From: Myrica gale
Lineage: Eukaryota; Streptophyta; Magnoliopsida; Fagales; Myricaceae
Reading direction: 5' to 3'
NCBI GenBank assembly: GCA_963930655.1
Contig: OZ005611.1
Coordinates: 19,393,001-19,457,000 of the forward strand
DNA: 64,000 nt
Position 1 is the first letter of the stretch. The number at the start of each line of letters is the position of its first letter. This document shows, piece after piece, positions 35,700-46,747 of the stretch. The notes under the pieces were generated by a model. It worked only from the letters and a program-made list of their open reading frames with translations. It had not been told where the DNA came from and did no database searches. The position numbers and the translations under genes were made by a program.

Positions 35700-38688
35700 T
35701 GGCCTCTTTTGATAGTCAGAACTATACCGGCTTTTCAATGGTCAATGCCCTTTTACTATTTGGTTTTGAACCCATCTTTTTTTTAATATATGATTTTCGA
35801 TGATATTTATCACGAGCCCAATTAACCTATGGTTTACTAGTTGTTTACAATGCTCAATTATCAGTGATGGCCGGTTCACTGAAGTTGGAACTATTGGCGT
35901 CTCAAGTGGGTGTTTGAGGTTTCTTATATAAAGAACCAAAAAGATATTAGTGAGTTGTTCAGAACCTTTTGTGTGCCTGACTGAATCTCAAATATGTGGC
36001 AACTAAACCACAATTACTGGATAAATCTTGGGTGTCTGCAAAAAGTTAAACTAGATACAACATTGAGTAAAACCCAGAATTTTGTGGCGAGAAATCTTGA
36101 GTTGGGCAAATTCTTAGAGAATAACCCTCTATGGTACATGTATATGTACCAATTACCCTCAAGGCTAAGTGGTCATGTTCTTCATTTTATTTTGTTATTG
36201 TTCAATTGAGTAATTTAAACCGATAGAGATCCTCTTCAATTTGTTGTCACGGTCTTATAGGTAAAGTATATGGATTCCATATTAGGGTCTACAAAATCCG
36301 ATAATTAATACAGGTAAAATTAAATATTATATGACCTATATATTATATTTATCTTTTTTTCAAATTGTAAATTGGAGAGGATCTTAATCTAATGTAAATA
36401 TTCAAACAAGTTTTTGGTAAAAAGCATAATGTCTGCTATAGTTGATTGGGTGGATGACCAACCGCTTTTATATAGGGCATAATTGTATATAAAACTAGAA
36501 TTTCTAAACCCATTTTTTTATATATAGAATTCGGTGAGTTTCATTAGATTAGCTTCAGCCCCTCCTAAAGAATACTGGGGGCCGAAATCTGGCAGACCGA
36601 GTACTCCGGTTTTACAGTCTTGACTAAAGTTCTCCTAACTTGGATTGAGGATAAAACGATATGGACGGTTCTAATAAATGGAGAAATGATTATATATCTT
36701 GGCTTCCTTTCTTCTTGATCTAATTTTTAGGGGTGAGTTCTCATATGATAGGTAACAAATGGTATTAAAATCTACACTAAGCTTCTTAGTTGCAATCATG
36801 CGGTGTGGGAGGTGATGCCGATATTGCAGTGTTAGGCCGAGACTAAGAAAAAGTTTAGTGCACACCCAACCGACATGGACATCGGGACTGTGAAGCTTAG
36901 TGAAATGTTATGGATTATTTGGAGGTATGAGATTCGTCTCATATTGATATTATGAGACTCCAATGTGAGGTTTATATGTCTTAAACTCCATTCCCTCTTG
37001 AATTAATTTTTAGAACTACGTCATGATAAGGCATGTAATATGACCAAACTAGGAGAAAATTAATTCCATGGGTGAAGACTTTGTCGGTATATGGGGAGAA
37101 AATCAGGAGGGAAAGACTACCGTACTGGATTGGTATGGCCTATGTATTGTTTACAAGCAAGTTATAGAAGCTGGGATGTCCTTTATGAGATATAATTGAT
37201 TTCCTTGTATTATAATAAAGATGGAAAGAAAAACTCAATAATCTTCTAAATTAAGGAAGTAAACCTTTAATTTCTTTCGATTCGATCAATTTTTATTTGT
37301 TTCAATATCTCTTAGATATTGCACTCCAACTAGGAAACCACCCCTAATTGACTCTTATTTCACTGCCAATTTATTACAGTTGTCCCAAATAACACCCCAT
37401 TTTACTGCACATTAAGATCCGTACGACTTATTGCAATTCCCCCGTCCCAAAGTTCCAAACGAAAAGAATTCCTTATAAAATAAGGTTCTTTTCACCTTCT
37501 TTGATGGTTTCTCCCCAATTTTTCAAAAGTATTTCTTTCAACCTAAACAAAATATGGAATTTAGATAAATAACTATGGAAATTTAAGTATTAATTCATGT
37601 GCACTGAACTCGAACGGACCTAAACCAGTATCCGTACGAGTTAAGTTTAATGTCACGACAAATTTTAAGTCGTGCAGCCCCCAAGCCACACATGTCAGGT
37701 AAGTCAAATTGTTTGCATTTGAGAGAATTCAAACTTGAGACTTGAAGGTGAGCACACCTCTAGGCCCTAAGTCTTGACCCTTAGGTCCTAGGTCTTGACT
37801 ACCCAAACCAACTCCTAAGAGTTACCTCAAAAAATAATCATAAACAATAAAATGCCAAAAAAAACCCTTAAAATCTTAGTAAAAGCTTTGAAATTAACAT
37901 TAACATATCCAGTATTTTCTCACATGTACAGAAAGTCTCCCAAAAGAATTTAAATAATAATTTCTCATAAATTAATCTCTAAAAATTCTATGGCAAATTA
38001 GGTTTCAAAACACAAATATGAGTTCCTTACACTTCTATCACTTACTTCTATCAATTCTGAAAAATATAAAATAAGTGCTGAATAGCTAGATAAATAGCAA
38101 GGGTAAAGGAAATGACAATTATTTCATAAAACAGAGTCTAAGAAATATCTTGAGTCACACCTAAAGGAGAAAAAAAAATTTGTGACAAAATATCCAACGT
38201 CACTAGACATAAGAAAATACTAACATTCACACAAAATTAGATTTCAATCTCATCACTTTTAAATTCAATCATACGATGATATATCTCTCTGTTAAGTTTT
38301 AAAATCAAATTAGAATTAGACATTTATCTCTTCGTTTGAAACTCAAAATACTCATTTTAAAATAGGGAGCGGAAACAGATCCGCAACAGTACTCGCACCC
38401 ACAGTTTGGAACTCCCCGTACAATAAATATCATGTACCTGAATCAAACGTGAGGACCTAAATCGTACACACCATGTGCGAACACTTGCTTGGTGTTTCGA
38501 TTTAGTTAAGCAAGTGCCTTCTCCTAATACATGTATCCATCCACACATCACGTCTTGCTTAATTATAAGCTTGAAAAATCAACTTAATAATTAATTAGAA
38601 ATTATGGTGCCGAAAAATGACGTCTCCAAAAAAGCCCATAAGGGCCTAACATAATATTAAGAAGTGGGAATTGATAATATTAGACAAT
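35700..38688. other. intergenic, no gene recognised
   Basis: AT-rich, with scattered decayed repeat sequence around 36540-36660 and 36860-37010 that I cannot assign. 37581-37659 is the second copy of the inverted dispersed repeat. 38350-38560 is slightly richer in GC without a recognisable frame. Confidence 0.45.
37581..37659 (-). repeat. dispersed repeat, copy 2 (inverted)
   Basis: The reverse complement matches 14401-14475 over about 75 bp with interspersed changes. Confidence 0.55.
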
Positions 38689-38989
38689 AGGGCGGAACAA
38701 AATTAGACCGCGAACCGGACTACTGGATTTACAGTTCGATCCGGTCCATACCTTTGACAAACCGGTCCGGACCAGATTTATTAATATAAATAAATAAATA
38801 TATATTTTTATATATTTTTAATAAAAATTATAAAATTAAAAAGTTTAGTTTTAACTTAAACTAACTCTACATTTTTATATGTCATTCTCCCTTTGAAATT
38901 AAATTTAAATTTTTTTTTTAAAAAAAAGAAACCGGTCAGACCGAATTTCCGGTCCGAAAACATGACCGAATTTCCTGTTGTGCAGCCCT
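38689..38989. mobile_element. hAT-type MITE, 301 bp
   Basis: The ends AGGGCGGAACAA (left) and TTGTGCAGCCCT (right) are imperfect inverted repeats. They are flanked by ATTAGACAAT (38679-38688) and ATTAAACAAT (38990-38999), a nearly identical duplication. Subterminal ACCGGTCCGG/CCGGTCCGA motifs face each other around an AT-rich centre. No coding capacity. Confidence 0.7.
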
Positions 38990-40365
38990 ATTAAACAATA
39001 TTAGAAGTGAAAATTGTGATGAAAATGAGTCTGTCCTAATTTTCTAGAATTTTGTCTATAATATTAAGACGTAAAAGTATATATGCCCAAATTGGGTCAA
39101 AATTTCTTTCGTTACCATTTTTTTTTAAAATAATCTTCCGGGAAAAATATGGAATTCTAATAAAAGATAATTCTTATTTTCCTTCATCCGCTTTTAAACG
39201 ACGCTGATCATCATCTTTATTTTGGTGGAGGGTGCTGTTGGTCGGCTTGCCGGCACGGGTATGCGTGAAGCATTAGGTAGCGCCTTTGCCACGTGGGGAG
39301 TACGTGTTTCCTCTACTATCCACATGACCGTCATGGATTGGTCGGTACTACTTCTTCCCATGTATGTTGTTCTTGAAGTCGGTCGAATGAACACTTCTAA
39401 CGTGTACCAGCTGAAAATATCTGACTTAGATATTTATTAATCCTTCAGTTTCTAGAATTCAACTCGTGAGCGCTCGAGCCACTCGGCAAAAGTTCCTTTT
39501 ATTTATTGAGAAAAGTCATAATTATTATTAAAATAGTGATTTGAATTTTTTATCTTTTAAAAATTATCAGTATACAAATTAAATTTTAAGTCCGATAAAA
39601 AAATACGTAAAATAATCGAAATATCCGGCAAGATAAAATTATTAAAATTTTTTTAATTTTTTTTTATTAAAAAAAATAAAATAATATTTTTAAATAAAAT
39701 ATTAAAATTTTATTTCAATAATCTATTTAATTTTAATTTATTTTATAAATTTTAATTTATTTTTTAAAATTTTATCTTGGAGGGATATTTAAATTATTTT
39801 ACATATTTTTCTATCTAACATAACACCTAATTTGGACTATATTAATAATTTTTAAAAGATAAAAGGCTCGTATTATAATAATAAGTACAAAATTAATTTT
39901 ATCCTCTAAATACAGATTAAGTATAACTTTTTTCCTTTATTTATTTAATTTTGTTTTTAAGTTGGTGACTGAGACACTTCTTTGATGATAAATTGTCCTG
40001 ATCGCTTTCATCAGTTATGAAGGCACGCAGTTTCAAATATATTCTTTTATTTCTTAGGCACTTATCGCCGCGATTGAATATATATAACTACTAAGCTTAC
40101 GAATTATATTAAGAATATAGTTTTTCTTTTAAAACGTATTTTGGTTTAAAAGGAAAATAATAGTAATTTATTATGACCAAGAAATCTATGACACTAATGT
40201 TTTATTCTTTTAATCTAAATTAGAAGTTCCACCTTATATTTTTTTAAAAAGAAGGAAAATAAAAAGTCTAATAGTAATTTATCGTGTTGAGATATGACCA
40301 TGAAATCCACGAAACTTATTGTTTTATCCTTTCAATCCAAATTAGAAATTCAACCTTACCTTTAA
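38990..40365. other. AT-rich intergenic with one GC-richer island
   Basis: 39210-39400 is an isolated GC-richer stretch, open on both strands (72 codons plus, 66 minus). It reads like a scrap of coding DNA, but I cannot assign it to a family or choose a strand. From 39480 to 40365 the DNA is extremely AT-rich with nothing identifiable. Confidence 0.45.
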
Positions 40366-40369
40366 AAAA

Positions 40370-40915
40370 AGATTAAATTACACTCATGACTCCTAAGGTA
40401 TTCAAAAGTTACAATTGGGTCTCTGAAGTAACAATTTAGCCATTTAGCTCCTTGAAGTAATGATTTCGAGAAAAAAAAGTTATCTCCGTCTCTCATCGTT
40501 AACCGTAAATGTTGACATGTGGAGATTCTAGTGATTGAGATTTTGTGGGGAGAATGTGAGAGGTGTTTGCGATAGGAAGAAAAACTTGTTTTTTTTTTTT
40601 TGTGTTTTGCAAGCTTGACTGATGTAGTAATGACGTGGCGTAAGTGATTGATTGGACCTGTGCTAGCGTGGTATTTGTGGGTTGAAGCCTTTAGATTGGA
40701 CACGTGACGCAATTTGATTGGATTGACGTGTCATTAATCTGACATGTCAGTATTTACCGTTAACAGAGGAGAAGGAAAATCGACGCAGGTGCCTCTTTTT
40801 CTCGAAATCTTTACCTCATTGAGCTAAATGGCTAATTTGTCACCACATACATCTCATTACAAAAGAAAGGACGAAATTGCACCCACAACTCTTGAGTTAT
40901 TCAAAAAAAAAGAAA
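40370..40915. mobile_element. foldback element with inverted arms of about 150 bp
   Basis: Left arm 40370-40520 and right arm 40765-40915 are inverted, diverged copies (shared ttagccatttagctc, gatttcgagaaaaa and gttaacNgtaaatNttgacatgt). Non-coding. It resembles Mutator-like foldback MITEs; no confident target duplication was found. Confidence 0.65.
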
Positions 40916-41835
40916 AAAGAAAAAGAATCTGAATTATGGAATATATTGTTAACCCATCCGATGAAAAAGTGTAGTTGGGCTTAAACAAGATTGCTATATA
41001 CACTCGCGGGCCTATTAGAATTGAAGCCCAAGTGCTTCGTGTTTATCATCCTCCCGCTTATCATTATTGTCGCGAGTTTTCTTCATGGTTTGATGTTTTC
41101 CAAATATCGATTAAATATAAATCCTTGTATAGAGCCGCGACAATATCATGTTCGGCTCTTGACTCTTGAGTAGACCAAATTCAAACACAAAAATTGTTAC
41201 CAAAAACCTTGATAAGCTGGCTTGAGAGATGCATGCCATATAAGCAGGGGCGGCTCTATATATGTAATTAGTTGAGGCCTTAGGCGAGACTAAGGCCTTT
41301 TATAATAAGGTATTGAATTGTTACCAAAAACAACGATTAATTGTCAATAATATTTATGTTAAAAGAAAATCGAAAGAGTAAGATAACTAGTCGTTTTTGT
41401 GCTTTTGGAAACGAAGCTTTTCTATGTTTTTTTTATTAATGAACAAAACAACTACTTTATCACATTAAGCACTCCTAATTAGAAAATTAATTTGTCCCAT
41501 TAGGGACTTTAATTAAAAAATTAGGTTGTCACATTAAGCACTCTTAAATATAGTATTTTATTTGTTTCGATACTTTTTTGTACAAAACTAAATAATATTA
41601 AATATAGTAAGAAGCACTTTAGTGTAGTTGATGGCTTACAAATTCCTTCGATCAAGGAGATTTTATAGGCTATATTGTTTGAATAAAATAATATAAAGAG
41701 CAAGCTCAAAGTAAGTAGTCAATGATATGCAAAACCCTTAAATCAAGCCAATTTCATAGGCCATATTTTTTTCAATAAAGAACTAATGAAACCTCCAAAT
41801 AGTCTAAAAGACTAAATATATAGTTTAAAGGTTTA

Positions 41836-41990
41836 AATGTACCCCATGCCCCTGTGGTATGCTCGAGTTGCAAATATGCCCCTATGATAAACAAAGTTAT
41901 TTTAATACCCTATGTAAATATTTATTCTACAATTTGCTCCTCCGTCCACTTCCCATTTGAAAATCTAACGGGAAGTGATGACGTGACAAA
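41836..41990. repeat. arm related to the 8442-8694 MITE; possible outer end of the adjacent MULE
   Basis: The sequence follows the left arm of the MITE at 8442 (shared catgcccctgtggtatgc, gcaaatatgcccct and aaacaaagtt). No matching right arm lies close by. It sits about 200 bp upstream of the GRF zinc-finger gene, so it may be the left terminal repeat of the large MULE (inference). Confidence 0.55.
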
Positions 41991-42199
41991 AATAAACATA
42001 TTAGTACTAATAACTTGACCTCACGTCTCCTCTAGGCCCACAGTTATCAATCATTTGCCCAGTCAGCTGCTACGTCACTCCCTTAATGACACGACAGTAA
42101 CACGTCAGTTTTTTAAAAAAAAACTTGAATTCGGGATAAGCTGAATGGCACTGTTGAGCTTATCCTGAACCCCCTTCTCCTGGAGGTTCCGAGCATGAG

Positions 42200-43404
42200 T
42201 GGTTGCCAAGTGCGGTGGTTCCCAAGAGGCCGTCTCTATCGGCTGTCGCTGCAATCTTTGGGCATGCCTGAGGACTTCAATGACCAACGACAACCCAAGA
42301 TGCCGATTTTATGGTTGTCTAATGTACACTGGCACCTCTGTAAGTGAATGGTTCTTCTCTTGCCAGTTCGATCATTTATAATATGAGTATCTATTGATTA
42401 ATTGTTGTGGTATGCAATCCGATTTTATGCTTGAATTATAATATGTGTATCTGGTTGTTGATTAATTGATTTACTTTGTTAGTGGAGGCAATATTTGAAC
42501 ATATATTAAAAATTATAGTTATGATTGGTTAATAAAATGTAAGTGTGTGTATCTGGTTGTTGATTAATTGCTTTACTTTGTTACTTCGTTAGTGGAGGCG
42601 GCATTTAACGACTGGTACTAAAGAACCTATATTAACTTTATATCTCCTAACATGCTTTTTAGTTCATAACATGCTTTTGGGGGATAAAATTCTCTAATAC
42701 CTCAATGATCTTACATCAATTACATGCACTGATGACTTCTTGAATAAATATATATCACATTTGAGATTGTACAATCATCATCAAGAAAAACTTTAAATCT
42801 GCTTCATATAGTAATAGTTGATAACCATTCTAAAACTTATGCACAGAGGACTATACTATTACTCTGCAGTTTTCCACATCATCCTTAGCAATGTTCACAA
42901 GCTTGTTTTTGAAACATAGATACAGACTTACTGTGCCTATTTTGGTTTGAGGTGTTGTTACATTTAGATCGTGGGAAACAACTATTTGTTAGTAGTGCTT
43001 CAAGAATGCCCTTATGAACAACTCTTTGGTTTGAGGTGTTATTACATACATATTGTTAGTAGCAAATTACTGGTGCAGTTATAAAATATTTCTTGTGTAG
43101 TTACTGGTGCAGTTATAAAATACTAGTACTTACACAGTTTGATATTTAACATATAATCTAATCATGATATGTTTTATGTGTACAGTCTGGTTGTAAGTTC
43201 TTTTGGTGGATCAACTTGCCTACGTGTCCAAGCGTTCAAGAGTTTTTACATCTAATGATTAGGAAGATGAAGAAGTTAGAAAAGGAAGTCCACAAACATA
43301 AGGAGAAAGAGAAGCGTCTGAAAATTTGCTTGTTTGGGTCTTGGATTTTGTTCTTTGGAATGAGCCTATATATGCGTAAATCTTGTGTATCTATTGATGT
43401 GTAA
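42200..43404 (+). pseudogene. GRF-type zinc-finger protein with coiled coil and membrane segment, 5' end damaged
   Basis: Two exons, about 42200-42339 and 43186-43404, joined by a GT-AG intron in phase 0. Exon 1 encodes the first part of the zinc finger (CRCNLWACLRTSMTNDNP, then RCRFYGCLMYTGTS). Exon 2 gives SGCKFFWWINLPTCPSVQ, then a lysine/glutamate coiled coil (RKMKKLEKEVHKHKEKEKR) and a final hydrophobic helix (LCLFGSWILFFGMSL-like). GRF fingers bind nucleic acid. The only nearby ATG (42195) is in another frame and a stop precedes the GRF frame, so the 5' end is frameshifted. It points at the 3' end of the minus-strand MULE transposase that ends at 45643; the same tail-to-tail pair occurs at 11.9-13.8 kb. 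Confidence 0.7.
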
Positions 43405-43700
43405 ACCTTATGCATTTGTGGATGAATATGTGTATTTAGTTTTAGGGTGTAGTACTCTTTGGATTTTGGAAAAGTCAGGTTAGATGTAGACTTTGATTTG
43501 TAATCTGTCAAAATCTGTTTTGTGGTAATGGTACTTGACGGTTTGGTGCCCTTTATGGCAATTTGTTTATTTGGTGGCACTTTATGACACTTTGTTTATT
43601 TGATGTCACTTTATGACACTTTGTTTACTTTGGTTGTAATTCAAGCTGGCCAAAATACACAATGCAAATAAAGACAATGGAATATGCAAATCCTATAACA

Positions 43701-44966
43701 TGTGAGTCCTAGATTTCAGGGAGGGTGAATTGATTTTCTAAACTTTTCGGTTAAAACCCCCAAAGTTGTGTTTGCAAGTAAATACTACTTTAGGACAAGT
43801 ATATAATATGCGGAACTGTAAATAAGTGTTAAAGTAAGGAGAAGGGTAAGAGAAGCAAACACAGTATTTTTTGGTGGTTCGACAAATCCGCCTACATCCA
43901 CCTCTCAAGCTCCTTCACCGAGCTTTGAGGTTTTCCACTATTCTCAAATAGCTTTACACACTAGCTTCCGGGTGCTAGTGAACCGTACAAGTGTTTTCTC
44001 GGGATCAACACTCAAACCCTCCCAAGTGGTTTTTCTGGCTCATCACTCACAACCTCACCAAGCTTGAGATATATACTCTCAAAGCTTCTTCTTTAGTGAA
44101 CAACCTCACTAAAGGAAACACCTCTATTGGATAGGTAGATGGAAGAACAAAAACTCTTTTGATAGAGTAGATATGAAAATGAAGGCTCTATCTCTTTATT
44201 CACACAAAGACAAGGATATGAAAGTGTGTTTTGTGTGAATGATATGAGAAATATAGAATATGAAGGTTTAGAATATTTCTCAAGTAGTAGAAATGATATG
44301 TGGTCATTGGGTTATCATTTTAGACGAAATGAAGGTGTATTTATAGGCCACATATGAAAACTAGCCGTTTATAGTTTTTGCTAAAACGAGCCGGTCGACC
44401 GCTACATGAACTGGTCGATCGCTTCAAGTTACCGTTACTACAACGGTCATATTGTCAGAAGCTTCAACGGCTCTTTTGTCAAAACCAACCGGTCGATCGC
44501 TACATGAGGCGGTCGAAGTACCGATCGACCGCTTGAACAGCCGGTCGACCTCCTCAACTTAAGCATGATCCAGTTATTTTAAAAACAAGGTTTTTGACCA
44601 CTTTTAAACACCTAATTTTGAAGACATACTTCCCATAAGTATATGAAGGTTTTGAGGTTTGATTGGGATGTTTTGAAACCTATAAAAACATTTCAATCTT
44701 TCAAACAAAACTTAAAACGGTTTATGCATGTTTTGAAAGATATGCAAGTGTGTAATTCAAATCCTTGTCAAATGTGAAATAAAGAGTTACAGGGATTATA
44801 CCCTAAGGTCTTGAATCTTCACTTTAAGCTCCTTGCATATTCTTGTTCTTTTTCTTCAAGGTTTGACTCTTTTCTTCAAGTTGTCTTTGTCTTTGAAGAT
44901 GTTCATTTTCTAAATTCATCCATTTATTGAAATCATCAAAATTTCGATTGTACACAAAAACCAACA
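43701..44966 (-). mobile_element. solo LTR (family A, copia-type, SIRE-like), 1266 bp
   Basis: Flanked by TAACA (43696-43700, 44967-44971). A sister of the solo LTR at 19483-20775, with the same minus-strand U3: GGTCGACC-type array at 44390-44545, then TATA box CTATAAATAC (44346-44337). A fossil without internal region. It lies between the GRF gene and the MULE transposase. Confidence 0.88.
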
Positions 44967-45642
44967 TAACAAACTCCACACATCTACATGATAAATAGTA
45001 AACAAAATATGTAAACCAAAATGCAAATTATGGAAGTCTCAAATGAAAATGGATCCGTGCACAAAATCTTTCCTGGCCAAAATAAACAAAAAGAAAGATG
45101 CCTACAAGAAAGGTGAAACCATATACACATTTTAACAAACTAAGCGCCAGTTCATTGGAGACAATATACAAAATGCAAGCTGCCCAACCTGTTCACCTAG
45201 TTACCAACAACATTACACCCTAGGCAAAGTTATCAAAAAACCAAATAATTACATGTGCCTCCTATTGTTCAAGATACTTTAGAAGAACTGAAATAATTTA
45301 TACAAAAAACTTCCAAATATTTATCAAGGCACTTCATTGAGTAGCCCGTGCACTTTCCACACCTCTAGCACGCCTTCGAATACCACGATCTGGTTCAGTC
45401 TCCATAGCATCCACCTGTGTTCTCAAATATATCAAACCACAATGGTCAATATACGAATTACTCAAACTGATATTTCAACATAGAAACGCACTTACTTGTC
45501 TCACTCAAGGCCTCGTGGCAATGCCCGTCTAGTCTTTCCCACCGTTTGTGGCGGGTGGTTGTGATGTCATAGATGTGCATGCTCCATCCTGTGCAAGTAA
45601 ATACAATGGAACTGTTAGGTACAAATGGTTTACTATGTGATT

Positions 45643-46185
45643 TTACAATTTCCTTATATTTCTTCTATTCGTTTTCTGCGTGTACGATTTTGGGGGATAC
45701 TTATGTTCCCCGAGCTTCGGTGGTAACTTACATCTCTGTGCATTATGAACATTTGATCCACACCTCCCACATTTGGTTATGTAACCAAGTTGGGACACCC
45801 GTCCTGGAGGTGGTAGCTCATCCTTAGCCCTTCGCCTTGACATTTTTGGACGTCCTGCCCTTGCCATTATATGGGGTGGAACAGTGGGTGGGTCTACTTC
45901 TATATGGGGCCACGCCGGCGAACCTGGTGTCGCTTGTATGGAGGATTGGTACACTCTTCGGTAAGCATCGATGTTGTACCAGTTGTCTATTAACTCACCA
46001 GGCAACCTACAGGAAAAGTATATTGCAGAAACAACATATGCACAAGGGATGCCATTCACCTGCCACCTTCCACATGTGCAGGTTCTCACTGGAATATTCA
46101 TCACCCGTCTCTCTTCAGTATGGTGGTCCACCTCAATTCCACCCCATTTCCCATCTATAAATGAAGTGGCTTCCAAGCTCCTTAT
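45643..46185 (-). pseudogene. MULE transposase, C-terminal SWIM zinc-finger part
   Basis: The minus strand encodes GKWGGIEVDHHTEERRVMNI, then the SWIM finger RTCTCGRWQVNGIPCAYVVS (CxC...CxH, with Tyr replacing the usual His: PCAY). WYNIDAYRRVYQ and a basic, proline-rich tail with a zinc knuckle (CGRCGSNVHNAQRC) follow, then the stop at 45643. This is the normal end of a plant MULE transposase. The next upstream piece lies at about 46185-46727. Confidence 0.85.
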
Positions 46186-46439
46186 TTTTATTTAACTTTT
46201 CTTGTATTTGAGGACAAAGGTCGAAAGTTACATCTGCTATTGCATCTCGCTTCTAGCAAAATTGATTCATCAACATACACCTAATAATCTCCATCACACT
46301 CAACGACTTATCTCTAGCTTCAAATACCTAAGCGCTGAAGGTCTCCGCAATATTATTCAGAAGCATATCACTCTTATAATGCGTAGAGAAAGCATGATAA
46401 GACCATGCCTACAAAATTTGAGGAATTTCAATAAGATAA

Positions 46440-46727
46440 ACAATTAATGTTACTTTATTTAGTATAATAGTGAAAATAAAAGTGTTGAAGGGATCGTTCC
46501 TTAGGAAGAAATAATGTAAGATAATAGTGTGCATCCTCGCTCAATGCCTCCATTTCTTTCTTGTGTCTCTCAAAATCAACAACATTGGCAGCTTTTGCAC
46601 ATTTCCACGGCACCTCCTTGTATGCTTGTCCTTTCCATCCACTCGACTTTATACTTGCATGCAAATACTTAATGCAATATTGATGCTCCTTTTGTGGCAG
46701 TAGAATATCAAAGACAGCAAGTAATCC
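46440..46727 (-). pseudogene. MULE transposase, middle exon after the SDRQKG site
   Basis: The minus-strand frame GLLAVFDILLPQKEHQYCIK, then WKCAKAANVVDFERHKKEME, is the part of the DDE domain that follows the SDRQKG motif. A splice acceptor (cag) sits at 46730-46728. The matching donor is at 50253-50252 on the far side of the inserted LTR element, so that element lies inside this intron. Between 46440 and 46185 the frame is decayed. Confidence 0.75.
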
Positions 46728-46747
46728 CTGAAAAGAAATGACAAGAA

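Noticed and set aside
45837-46195. Plus-strand open frames of 107 and 74 codons
   Set aside because: They are shadows of the minus-strand MULE SWIM-finger region.
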